Assembly: GCA_017549605.1 (NCBI GenBank)
Contig: JAFYUH010000162.1
Location: 1 to 37,457, forward strand
Source of the DNA: Bacteroidales bacterium
GTDB lineage: Bacteria; Bacteroidota; Bacteroidia; Bacteroidales; F082
Direction: 5' to 3'
Length of the DNA: 37,457 nt
Shown one piece after another: positions 29,884 through 36,344 of the stretch; position 1 is the stretch's first letter; every line of letters begins with the position of its first letter. Below the pieces are notes generated by a model, which was given only the letters and a program-made list of their open reading frames with translations, was not told the origin of the DNA and made no database searches. Both the position numbers and the translations under genes were made by a program.

Positions 29884-30739
29884 ATCGTTCCTCCTTTAAT
29901 TCCCGCTTCCTCGCTTCCACCATCGCATACGTTGCATCGTTTTCCGAAAAGCCCTTGTCCTGCATCATAATGATCATCTGTTGAGGAGTCATCGGCGGAT
30001 TCTTTGCGTGAAAACTTTCTCTGTCTTCTCTGTCCCACTTTCCGAGCATATCCTCCCATCCTTTGATGTTCTTGCCTTTGCAGAAATCGTAGAACCTTTC
30101 CGGATCTACATAAATATATCCGGACTTTCTGCACTGCTCCATAACATCTTCCTTCGATGGGGAGAGGGGAGAGGAGCTCTCTTCTCCTCTCTTTTCATTT
30201 AATTTAATCTCTTCTCTTTTCTTTTCTTTTTCTCTCTTTTCTTTTATGGTATTTCCCGTCGATTTATCGGTATTTTTCTCCGATTTATCGGTATTTTTCT
30301 CCGATTTATTATCATAAGGGCGCACTTTAATAAACTCGTGGGTTTCTTCTTCCTCTAAGAGCCACCAGCTTCGGTTTACATCAACGTCCCGGGCTTTGCC
30401 TTTCATGCTTTCCTGGTATTGATGCTGTATGCCGTGCGAAGTGAGAATTTTGACCGTGTTGAATAGGGTGCTATCAAGCAGTGTCTTGTCCAACAGGTAT
30501 TTCGTCATCAACGCTATTTTCTCTGTGCTGCAGTTTATATCCGTCGCCGCATCCTCTATGAAATCGTCATCATACACGATGTAATAGCTGTTTGAGTAAG
30601 CCTTACAGAGAATGTAGATATAATACAGAGCACCGTCTGCGCCAAACTTAGTGATAAGACGTCTTATTCTTTTATCCTTTTCAAAGAAATCGACAACAAG
30701 CGGGAAGTATTTTAAATTATCTTCTTGTTTTCTCGCCAT
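29864..30739 (-). CDS. Replication initiator (Lin1244/DUF4373 with DnaD-like C-terminus)
   Basis: 291 aa. Residues 1-115 match the Lin1244/Lin1753 (DUF4373) winged-helix domain (DNLKYFPLVVDFFEKDKRIR, FGADGALYYIYILCKAY). Residues 140-195 are a charged linker with the repeat SEKNTDK twice, and residues 197-290 contain a DnaD-like helical part (YDFCKGKNIKGWEDMLGKWD). The linker repeat is the translation of the 21-bp DNA iterons, so the probable origin lies inside this gene as in lambda O. Confidence 0.85.
   Translation of the reverse strand: MARKQEDNLKYFPLVVDFFEKDKRIRRLITKFGADGALYYIYILCKAYSNSYYIVYDDDFIEDAATDINCSTEKIALMTKYLLDKTLLDSTLFNTVKILTSHGIQHQYQESMKGKARDVDVNRSWWLLEEEETHEFIKVRPYDNKSEKNTDKSEKNTDKSTGNTIKEKREKEKKREEIKLNEKRGEESSSPLSPSKEDVMEQCRKSGYIYVDPERFYDFCKGKNIKGWEDMLGKWDREDRESFHAKNPPMTPQQMIIMMQDKGFSENDATYAMVEARKRELKEERYGQQIP
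30178..30247. other. Polypyrimidine/AT tract next to the iterons
   Basis: About 70 bases on the plus strand are nearly pure C/T apart from an AT-rich island (TTTAATTTAA near 30198-30208). Such an easily melted, strand-biased tract next to iterons is the expected place of helix opening in an origin. Confidence 0.5.
30248..30310. repeat. Iteron array, candidate replication origin
   Basis: Two exact 21-bp copies (30260-30280 and 30281-30301; each reads CGATTTATCGGTATTTTTCT plus C), a partial third copy (30302-30310) and a degenerate leading copy (from 30248). Each holds the small dyad CGATTTATCG. They lie in the linker of the initiator gene, the lambda-O arrangement. Confidence 0.65.
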
Positions 30740-30759
30740 AGCACCTTGTCTGGAAGCCG

Positions 30760-30813
30760 TTGTCCGCCGTCAGGGGGATTACTTTCTCATAGCATTGTCC
30801 GCCCTGCGGGGAT
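30760..30813. repeat. GC-rich imperfect direct repeat before the initiator gene
   Basis: TTGTCCGCC-N4-GGGGGAT (30760-30779) and TTGTCCGCC-N3-GGGGAT (30795-30813). They are noticeably more GC-rich than the surroundings and fill the 84-bp gap between the MBL gene and the initiator. A protein-binding site or small structured leader is possible. Confidence 0.5.
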
Positions 30814-30823
30814 CAGCTGTTCT

Positions 30824-31465
30824 TTATTCTTCAATATGTCCATGCAGAAGTACATATTCTGCGTTCTTCGTGTTGTTACGAATCAGAAAATCCATAGCCT
30901 GTTCGTAACTGAGATGATTATTCAGAACGTCGCGTTCATAAATAAATCTTCCGTCAACCTTTTTCTCTGAGATCCTGTCCTGAATCTCATCTTCGCCGTA
31001 ATTGGCTTCGATAAAGTACATGTCGCATCCTTCTGCGGATACGTGGTCCAGATTCCCTGAATCTGTGGCATAGAATATCTTTTTACCTTCGATATTCAGT
31101 ATGTAACCGCAGTTGGGAACATTATGGGGAACGGGGAAGGGAGTAATATTCCACTCCCCGTAATCATAAAGTAAATCGTATCCGTACACATCTACTCTTT
31201 CCGCAGGAATTCCCATTTCCTCCGTCAGAATGTCGTACATATACACCATACAACCGACCCTTAAAGACGGCCGTTCTTTCATAAGCCTTTTCAATGTGGC
31301 TTTATTCAGATGATCTGAATGTCTGTGAGTGAGTAAGATTATCTTAATATCTTTTCTTATGTCATTCAACGACGCAAAACTCACTCCGCAGTCTATGAGG
31401 ATCCCGCACTCCGGAAAGAATACGGCATTTCCCTTAGATCCCGTTGAGATGATCTTATAATTCAT
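30824..31465 (-). CDS. MBL-fold metallohydrolase
   Basis: 213 aa. HRHSDH at 47-52 (HxHxDH), further ligands likely at H in VPHNVPN (about 113), D in ATDSGN (about 134) and H in LHGHIEE near the end. It is a phosphodiesterase/nuclease-type fold, found directly after recT in many gut phages, so a role in DNA or nucleotide processing is likely. ATG at 31465 chosen; a TTG lies one codon upstream. Confidence 0.8.
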   Translation of the reverse strand: MNYKIISTGSKGNAVFFPECGILIDCGVSFASLNDIRKDIKIILLTHRHSDHLNKATLKRLMKERPSLRVGCMVYMYDILTEEMGIPAERVDVYGYDLLYDYGEWNITPFPVPHNVPNCGYILNIEGKKIFYATDSGNLDHVSAEGCDMYFIEANYGEDEIQDRISEKKVDGRFIYERDVLNNHLSYEQAMDFLIRNNTKNAEYVLLHGHIEE

Positions 31466-32384
31466 CAAAGCTTATTTCTTCCGGTTCCTCAGTTTCGCTC
31501 TGAGCTTCGGGGATTTCTTCCTCTTCTTCGACTGTGTAGGAAGGTTCAGTATAAAAATCATCTTCTACGGGATCAGAGCTTTCAAAAGTGAATGTTCCTT
31601 CTTTATCCTGGCTTATAGTTGCTCCGTCAGCAAGATAAGCATTTCTCATCTCTATAGACATATCGACCCATTTTGAGCAGAGCTTTCTGAGAATCGTCTT
31701 GCAGGCCATTACGTCGAAGTTCTTATACCAGAAGGATGAATACTTCCATAAATCATTCTGCGGGATTTCGCCTTTAAGGAGCTTCTCATAAGCTTTTGCA
31801 GAGAATGCAGAAGAATATGTATCCGCGTATATGATCATTTCTTCCTTGCTCATATACATCGTTTTTCGGAATCCGCTGATGTTTTCGTAAATGCCGAAGT
31901 ATCCGATTGTCTTTGCATTGGCCCTTTTCTTCGGGTCCTTAATCGGCTGAAGCTTTACATCTCCCGTAAACGGGTCATATTCGATGAGTTCGCCTTCCTT
32001 TACTTCCTTCGCATCGAGGTTTCTGCATGTTCCGCTTCTGAGTGCGAGCTGAATGTAGCCTTTATACCCGGGAATGAATGTTGCCTTCGTCGTTCCTGAT
32101 TTCTTGTCTTTGAACGGGACAAGATAATACTGTCCGAGCTGAGGAGACGGGGAAAGATTCAGGCTCTCACCGAGGAGCGCACCTGATAGAACCGATCCGG
32201 GCTCACATTCCTGCAGGGCGGGGTTTGTTGAAACGGCAGATGTAATAGCTGCCACAAACTGTCTTGCTCTTTTCGGATCAGAGAGGGTGCCATTGACGAG
32301 TTTCTGATAAGTCGGTGTTGTAATAGCCACCGTGAACGGCACTTTATTCTGTCTCTGTCCAATCTGATTATTTGATTGACTCAT
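31455..32384 (-). CDS. recT: RecT single-strand annealing protein
   Basis: 309 aa. FVAAITSAVSTNPALQECEPGS, GALLGESLNLSPSPQLGQYYLVPF (in two parts) and FIPGYKGYIQLALRSG are typical RecT/Bet signatures; the C-terminus is an acidic tail (about 280-309). It anneals complementary single strands; SSB is encoded 6 kb downstream. No RecE-type exonuclease was recognised; the MBL or DUF1064 protein may replace it. Confidence 0.93.
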   Translation of the reverse strand: MSQSNNQIGQRQNKVPFTVAITTPTYQKLVNGTLSDPKRARQFVAAITSAVSTNPALQECEPGSVLSGALLGESLNLSPSPQLGQYYLVPFKDKKSGTTKATFIPGYKGYIQLALRSGTCRNLDAKEVKEGELIEYDPFTGDVKLQPIKDPKKRANAKTIGYFGIYENISGFRKTMYMSKEEMIIYADTYSSAFSAKAYEKLLKGEIPQNDLWKYSSFWYKNFDVMACKTILRKLCSKWVDMSIEMRNAYLADGATISQDKEGTFTFESSDPVEDDFYTEPSYTVEEEEEIPEAQSETEEPEEISFDEL

Positions 32385-33552
32385 ATGTATATCCTCCTGT
32401 TTCTAAATATGTCTTTAATTCCATAAGCTGTGCTTTTGTGGCTGTCACCTTGAATTTCAGAGAGAAAAGCTTTTCCTGAGTCACTTCCGCAGGCGTCTTT
32501 ACCTCCGGAGCCTTTACGGCAACTCCCGCTGCAGCTCTTGCCTGGGCGATTCTTTCTGCTTCGGCTCTCCTTTGTTCTTCAGCTCTTTTGATATTCTCCG
32601 CTTCTTCGCGTTTACGGCGGTTGCGTTCCGTAACGGTAATTGTCGCATTGGCCGCATTAAAGCCGTTGTTTTTGAATTCGACCATGACCGCGCTTCGCAT
32701 TTCTTCATCAAGCGTTGCTATCATTTTCATGTCTTCCGAAACTTTAGTGAGGAGCTTGTGGACCTTCTCTTTAAGTTTCTTCACACTGTCGGAAAGATTG
32801 ACTTTCAGATTGATCTGTTCAAAGGTGATAAAGCCGATATTGAGGCTCTGAGCGAGTTCATCGAAGTATTCTCTTACTTCCGCTTCCTTTCTGCCTTTCA
32901 GTTCGCTTTCCGTCGCATTGATCTTCTCAGCGAGTTCTTTGTCAGCTTCCTTATATTTCGTCGCAACATGCTGTTTGTAAACGTCCTCAAACGCTTCATA
33001 CGGCTCCATGATTGCAAGCTTTATAAGTTTGCGCTGTTCTTCAAAACTGTCGAATTCTTTGTTCAGGGAAGCTCTGACATCCTTTACAGCCTTCACCGTT
33101 TCTTCGTTGCAGACAAGCGATTTCGCGTGTTGTACCTTTGCTTCGATCTCTGCGCTGAGAGATATCAGTTTTTCCTCAATGATCGGGATCTGAACGAGTG
33201 TGATTATCCCCGTATTCATTTCTTCGGCTTCCGGGATATTTTCATCAATTTGTGTCGCATCTCCTGGAGTAAGAACATTCAAATAAGTGGTTGTTTTTGT
33301 CTTTTTGCTGACAAAAGCGTGAATTTCCTGTCCTGCCTCAATGAGATTGGCTATGATGACATTTCCGCCGTTTCCTGCGGCAATATATCCCATCATTATC
33401 CCGTCGGCTGAAATAACTCTCACAGCGTTTGCATCGTATTCATTATTCGGATCTCGCTGAAGATTTACAGCCTCTCCGACACTCAGCTTTTCAAGCCTTT
33501 CCATGGCTCCGTCGTAATAGTAACTTCCGCTGATTCTGACATCTTTAAACAT
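32368..33552 (-). CDS. HIRAN-DUF1351 fusion protein
   Basis: 394 aa from the ATG at 33552 (GGAGGG before it). Residues 1-85 have the HIRAN plan (VRISGSYYY..., L.VGE.V.L.RDP.NEYDANAVRV, GYIA); HIRAN domains bind DNA ends or damaged DNA. Residues about 105-375 are DUF1351, helical with long coiled coils (ELAEKINATESELKGRKEAE, RRKREEAENIKRAEEQRRAE). DUF1351 proteins travel with recT, so a role in recombination is likely. The ATG overlaps the end of the 58-aa gene by eight bases. Confidence 0.8.
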   Translation of the reverse strand: MFKDVRISGSYYYDGAMERLEKLSVGEAVNLQRDPNNEYDANAVRVISADGIMMGYIAAGNGGNVIIANLIEAGQEIHAFVSKKTKTTTYLNVLTPGDATQIDENIPEAEEMNTGIITLVQIPIIEEKLISLSAEIEAKVQHAKSLVCNEETVKAVKDVRASLNKEFDSFEEQRKLIKLAIMEPYEAFEDVYKQHVATKYKEADKELAEKINATESELKGRKEAEVREYFDELAQSLNIGFITFEQINLKVNLSDSVKKLKEKVHKLLTKVSEDMKMIATLDEEMRSAVMVEFKNNGFNAANATITVTERNRRKREEAENIKRAEEQRRAEAERIAQARAAAGVAVKAPEVKTPAEVTQEKLFSLKFKVTATKAQLMELKTYLETGGYTYESIK

Positions 33553-33721
33553 TTTTGCCCTCCTTAACGATGTAGTCGAGAAGGTCTGTCCATCCGTTCG
33601 GTGCATCGGGAATTACTACGCATCCGTATTCGTCGAGAATGCGTTTTTCACCATCTTGATCGACAAGTATGTAATGGTGCCCTTTAAAAACGGCATATTC
33701 TTTTTGAGCAAGCCTTTTCAT
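33545..33721 (-). CDS. Hypothetical early protein (58 aa)
   Basis: Starts at the ATG at 33721 behind AAGGAGAA: MKRLAQKEYAVFKGHHYILV..., a small beta-type protein ending VKEGKNV. Its last codons carry the ribosome site of the HIRAN gene. No family recognised. The gap 33722-33805 shows no further gene. Confidence 0.65.
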   Translation of the reverse strand: MKRLAQKEYAVFKGHHYILVDQDGEKRILDEYGCVVIPDAPNGWTDLLDYIVKEGKNV

Positions 33722-33805
33722 TGTGATTCTCCTTGATTTAAAATTCATATTCTGTTACAATGGGAGTGAAATTCATTACTTTCTTCCACGCGCCAATCGG
33801 AAGAT

Positions 33806-33979
33806 TTAAATTTCATCCTCCATGTCTCTGTTGACGTGGATAAACTCCAACGCTGTCTCGATTGCTTTGCTAAGAAGCCCGTCGGGGCAGTTTTCTGTTA
33901 TAAGGGCCATAGCCACCATCGGCAACAGAACTGCCCATCCTATCCAGCTCAAGCTGAAAAATTCTTTTACGATTTCCAT
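33806..33979 (-). CDS. Small single-span membrane protein (57 aa)
   Basis: MEIVKEFFSLSWIGWAVLLP, then MVAMALITENC; one membrane span near 10-27 and an acidic C-terminal tail (VNRDMEDEI). The start directly follows the previous stop, with GGAG nine bases away. An early-expressed membrane protein could act in exclusion or host takeover; no function known. Confidence 0.65.
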   Translation of the reverse strand: MEIVKEFFSLSWIGWAVLLPMVAMALITENCPDGLLSKAIETALEFIHVNRDMEDEI

Positions 33980-34195
33980 TTACTGACACTCCTTTAAACT
34001 GTTGAATATTTCTTTATGATTGCTCACAGCATCATTTTCGTTTGTGTAATACTCGCGGTGCACTTCGCTTCTTTTTCCGCGTTTATTGTGCATATATGCG
34101 AACACTACTGTCTCGAATACATTCCGGCAGACGTCCCCGGTGCTGATCAGATACAACGTATCTCCTACACGCGCATGACTTCTCAGCTCAGTCAT
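33980..34195 (-). CDS. Hypothetical early protein (71 aa)
   Basis: MTELRSHARVGDTLYLISTG..., beta-rich, with the pattern of small phage proteins carrying a GD.LY.....G.V motif. Ends next to the ATG of the membrane protein. No function known. Confidence 0.6.
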   Translation of the reverse strand: MTELRSHARVGDTLYLISTGDVCRNVFETVVFAYMHNKRGKRSEVHREYYTNENDAVSNHKEIFNSLKECQ

Positions 34196-34430
34196 AAAAA
34201 TACCTCTCTTCTTCCGAAAGAATCTGCGCTTTCGGATTAGTCTTTACCTGTCTTACAAGCTCCCTGAGCTCCGATTTCTGTTCACGTTCGCATGATGCGA
34301 TGAACATATCAAGCTGTTCTTCGTTCATGTGTGTTATCACCGTGCGCCCTGTAATGGGGCAATCAAGAATCAGTTTTATCGGTTTGTCTTCTGCTTTCTG
34401 TTCCTGAATGATTTCTTCGTTTGTCTGCAT
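34188..34430 (-). CDS. Hypothetical early protein (80 aa)
   Basis: MQTNEEIIQEQKAEDKPIKL..., with an LILDCPITGRTVITHM centre and a helical rest. It has a strong GGAGAAAAG ribosome site inside the 68-aa gene, overlapping that gene by 68 bases. No family recognised. Confidence 0.6.
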   Translation of the reverse strand: MQTNEEIIQEQKAEDKPIKLILDCPITGRTVITHMNEEQLDMFIASCEREQKSELRELVRQVKTNPKAQILSEEERYFYD

Positions 34431-34569
34431 TTCTTTTCTCCTTAATGGCTTTCAGTCCTTTTACTGCTCCGTAAAGGTCGCCTGCAAGTGCCTGTCCCCT
34501 TAATGTCCGGAACTGCTGAGGCGTCAGCTTCGACGCTCTGAGGGCCATAATGAACTGACCTATCTGCAT
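34363..34569 (-). CDS. Small basic early protein (68 aa)
   Basis: FIMALRASKLTPQQFRTLRG followed by QALAGDLYGAVKGLKAI: the LTPQQFRTLRGQALAGD block is common in small Bacillota phage proteins of unknown function. The basic C-terminal third (KEKRNADKRRNHSGTESRRQ) overlaps the next gene out of frame. It starts inside the end of the 85-aa gene. Confidence 0.6.
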   Translation of the reverse strand: MQIGQFIMALRASKLTPQQFRTLRGQALAGDLYGAVKGLKAIKEKRNADKRRNHSGTESRRQTDKTDS

Positions 34570-34817
34570 GAGTACAGATCTCCGTCGATGTAAAGGCCCG
34601 AATCGAGGTATTCTTTTGCGATGATCCCGAAGGCTCTTACGGCGCTTTCAAATTCTTCCTCATCTTCTGCGATAAACTCGAAATCATCTTCCGTCGCCCG
34701 GTCGGGCACAATATAGATCCACTGCATGTACGCATTCAGATTATTGATGCACGTGACGATAGTGTTCATGGCTTTTACGACTTCGATCCGCGCTTTAAGC
34801 GTTTCTGATTTTTGCAT
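34560..34817 (-). CDS. Hypothetical early protein (85 aa)
   Basis: MQKSETLKARIEVVKAMNTI..., helical, with a Trp-containing IYIVPDRATEDDFEFIAEDEEEF acidic centre (23 residues split by the turn at DRAT). Resembles small phage proteins with an EDDF..IA.D...F..A...F pattern. Function unknown. Confidence 0.65.
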   Translation of the reverse strand: MQKSETLKARIEVVKAMNTIVTCINNLNAYMQWIYIVPDRATEDDFEFIAEDEEEFESAVRAFGIIAKEYLDSGLYIDGDLYSCR

Positions 34818-34832
34818 TTTCTGCTTCTCCCT

Positions 34833-34979
34833 TTATCTGCTTTCCTGCTTCTTCAGGTACTGATCAATAATCCTTCGACAAAGTTGTGAGACATTAAGAT
34901 CTTTGCTGTCTGCAATCTCCTTTAACCGTGCCTTCTGCTCACGGTCGATCGGGATCATAAGCCTGTCGTTATGTTTCAT
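34833..34979 (-). CDS. Ribbon-helix-helix (Arc/CopG-like) regulator
   Basis: 48 aa from the ATG at 34979 behind AAAGGAGAAG. MIPIDREQKARLKEIADSKD then LNVSQLCRRIIDQYLKK: one beta strand and two helices, the full RHH fold. It likely dimerises on operator DNA; the target is unknown. It lies just downstream of the 154-bp element. Confidence 0.75.
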   Translation of the reverse strand: MKHNDRLMIPIDREQKARLKEIADSKDLNVSQLCRRIIDQYLKKQESR

Positions 34980-34996
34980 GTTCTTCTCCTTTTTTG

Positions 34997-35005
34997 TTTT
35001 TTTTC
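34997..35005. repeat. Possible 9-bp target-site duplication (left)
   Basis: TTTTTTTTC, repeated at 35160-35168, each copy directly touching an end of the inverted repeats. The low complexity of the 9-mer weakens the evidence. Confidence 0.4.
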
Positions 35006-35159
35006 TCAAGCCCCTTACCGGAACCATGCCAAATGGATAGAATTAACCGAGGGTAATATAGATTTTATGAATGTTCGAAGGAAGTTTTTGGAGGGTACAT
35101 AAATATGGAGGACACATAAATATGCCGATTTCTCCGCATGGTTCCGATGAGAGGCTTGA
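35006..35159. mobile_element. 154-bp MITE-like element or structured RNA domain
   Basis: The ends are 24-bp inverted repeats: TCAAGCC-N6-CGGAACCATGC (35006-35029) against GCATGGTTCCG-N6-GGCTTGA (35136-35159), 21 of 24 matching. Direct 9-bp repeats touch both ends. Inside is a tandem 17-bp repeat (35090-35106, 35107-35123; GGAGG.nACATAAATAT). There is no credible ORF. It sits between two regulator genes in the early operon, so if transcribed the ends could pair into one long stem: two of the three mismatches are G-U in minus-strand RNA. Confidence 0.5.
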
Positions 35160-35168
35160 TTTTTTTTC
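35160..35168. repeat. Possible 9-bp target-site duplication (right)
   Basis: TTTTTTTTC, identical to 34997-35005, directly after the right inverted repeat and just past the stop of the 73-aa HTH gene. Confidence 0.4.
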
Positions 35169-35169
35169 A

Positions 35170-35391
35170 TCAGCTCGCCTGAATGAGCTGCATAATTTCT
35201 GAGTAGGGAAGCTTTGTAAGCTTCTGAATGGCGATGATGCCCTGAGCGCGGATGTTCATGGGTTCGTTAAGTACCGCATACATCCTCGATACGCTCAGTC
35301 CCATTTCCGCCGCCAATTCTTTTTGCGGTACCTTATACCGCTTCAGATCTCCGAGTACAATATCCCGGAATTGCGGAGTTTTTGCTTTCAT
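35170..35391 (-). CDS. Small HTH regulator (73 aa)
   Basis: An HTH near 20-45 (VPQKELAAEMGLSVSRMYAVL) followed by helices. It is a single compact XRE/Cro-like DNA-binding domain. Early position suggests a regulator of early genes or a CII-like role; an excisionase role cannot be excluded. Its ATG overlaps the previous stop (ATGA). Confidence 0.7.
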   Translation of the reverse strand: MKAKTPQFRDIVLGDLKRYKVPQKELAAEMGLSVSRMYAVLNEPMNIRAQGIIAIQKLTKLPYSEIMQLIQAS

Positions 35392-35597
35392 CTTTTAATC
35401 CTTTTCATTCTGTACATGGACTCGTTTGTCATATTCTCTTTCTGCATTTCGAAAGCTCGCTGCATGTATTCGGCATCCTTAATCTTTCTGAATTCCGCAT
35501 ACCTTTCGCATGTTGAGTGGCAGTTGATTATCTTTCCGTCATCTTCGATCTTTGAAATCCGGTCTTTGCAGTTCCGGTCGCATGGGTCTGTGTTCAT
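35388..35597 (-). CDS. Small Cys-rich early protein (69 aa)
   Basis: MNTDPCDRNCKDRISKIEDD, with further cysteines in NCHSTCERY: four Cys and one His in the first 31 residues, likely a zinc knuckle, then a charged helix. No known function. Confidence 0.65.
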   Translation of the reverse strand: MNTDPCDRNCKDRISKIEDDGKIINCHSTCERYAEFRKIKDAEYMQRAFEMQKENMTNESMYRMKRIKR

Positions 35598-35602
35598 TTT
35601 TT

Positions 35603-35788
35603 TTACTCCTGATTTAAATTGGATGAAAAATCCATTACTTGGCAGTCGAATGTCAGCTTGACTGTAAGCTCTGTTTTTCCCGAAGCAGAGCTTTTTATTT
35701 CGTAGTCAGTGATACGGATAATTTCGTTGCCGATTGTCAGGATGCTGACACCATCGATCCTCTGCAGTTGAATACTCGTGTTGTTCAT
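35603..35788 (-). CDS. Hypothetical early protein (61 aa)
   Basis: Beta-strand pattern (VSILTIGNEIIRITDYEIKS, TELTVKLTFDCQVMDF). The next gene upstream (75 aa) has a similar size and pattern (LNLRISGSECRFEIILGY), so the two may be remote duplicates. Function unknown. Confidence 0.65.
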   Translation of the reverse strand: MNNTSIQLQRIDGVSILTIGNEIIRITDYEIKSSASGKTELTVKLTFDCQVMDFSSNLNQE

Positions 35789-35800
35789 TTTTATGTCTCC

Positions 35801-36028
35801 TCAAAGCTCAGATGGGTCTAAAGTAATTTTTTCGTTCTTGGTTCTTCCGGATTTGCGCCCCCAGCTTCTGGGGCTTCCGGAATAACCCAAAATAATTTCA
35901 AACCTACACTCCGATCCTGAAATGCGAAGATTTAACTCTGTTGCGTTTTCGGGTATCTGTTCTCCGTCTATTTTTATAATGCCTTCATCCCTGTTTATTT
36001 CAAGGGTATTAAACGTTTTAGCTCTCAT
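35801..36028 (-). CDS. Hypothetical early protein (75 aa)
   Basis: Starts at the ATG at 36028 directly after the cro stop, with AGGAGGTG encoded by the last codons of cro. MRAKTFNTLEINRDEGIIKI..., beta-rich, with a basic GRKSGRTKNEK tail. No family recognised. Confidence 0.65.
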   Translation of the reverse strand: MRAKTFNTLEINRDEGIIKIDGEQIPENATELNLRISGSECRFEIILGYSGSPRSWGRKSGRTKNEKITLDPSEL

Positions 36029-36030
36029 TT

Positions 36031-36213
36031 TCACACCTCCTGGAAAAGCTCCGTCCAATCGAATCCCAGAACCTCCGCGATCTTCTTGGCGGTGGGGACG
36101 GTAGGTTTTGAGTGTCCGTTTTCCCACATGGTTACTGTGGTCCTTTTCACGCCCACTCGTTTGGCGAGCTCCTCCTGTGTCATATACTTTGACAATCTTC
36201 TATCTTTAAGCAA
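36031..36213 (-). CDS. Cro-like XRE regulator
   Basis: 60 aa. HTH at about 11-32 (MTQEELAKRVGVKRTTVTMW) and a closing helix (VPTAKKIAEVLGFDWTELFQ). It is the first gene of the leftward operon, opposite the repressor. The start is TTG at 36213 with AAGGAGT seven bases before. It probably competes for O1-O3 to shut repressor synthesis, as in lambdoid switches (inferred). Confidence 0.85.
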   Translation of the reverse strand: MLKDRRLSKYMTQEELAKRVGVKRTTVTMWENGHSKPTVPTAKKIAEVLGFDWTELFQEV

Positions 36214-36229
36214 TGTTTTTACTCCTTAA

Positions 36230-36246
36230 TGTCAAGATTTATGACA
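36230..36246. promoter_or_regulatory. Operator O1
   Basis: TGTCA-N7-TGACA, perfect half-sites. It covers the expected start of the leftward promoter PR (about 36242). Centre at 36238, 42 bp from the centre of O2. Confidence 0.88.
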
Positions 36247-36248
36247 CT

Positions 36249-36277
36249 ATTATATTTGCAAAACCCGCATTTGTCAA
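36249..36277 (-). promoter_or_regulatory. Leftward early promoter PR
   Basis: Minus-strand TTGACA (36277-36272), 17-bp spacer, TATAAT (36254-36249): perfect consensus. The -35 lies in O2 and the start in O1, so repressor at either site should block it. Confidence 0.93.
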
Positions 36278-36288
36278 TATGTTTGACA
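36272..36288. promoter_or_regulatory. Operator O2
   Basis: TGTCA-N7-TGACA, overlapping the PR -35 box. The centre (36280) is 42 bp from O1 and 43 bp from O3, four helical turns each, so all three lie on one DNA face, fitting cooperative binding. Confidence 0.88.
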
Positions 36289-36308
36289 TATATTTTTAAT
36301 TTTTTTGC

Positions 36309-36337
36309 TTGCATTGTCAAACGGATTGACATACAAT
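36309..36337 (+). promoter_or_regulatory. Repressor promoter PRM, giving leaderless mRNA
   Basis: TTGCAT (36309-36314), a 17-bp spacer and TACAAT (36332-36337). The start is expected at 36344-36345, on the repressor ATG (36345), and no ribosome site precedes that ATG. The spacer is exactly operator O3, so high repressor or Cro would block it. Confidence 0.75.
36315..36331. promoter_or_regulatory. Operator O3
   Basis: TGTCA-N7-TGACA, exactly filling the gap between -35 and -10 of the repressor promoter, an ideal site for self-limitation. Confidence 0.85.
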
Positions 36338-36344
36338 TTTATAC

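Noticed and set aside
30248-30310. CRISPR-like repeat array
   Set aside because: The copies are tandem without spacers and lie inside a coding gene; iterons explain them.
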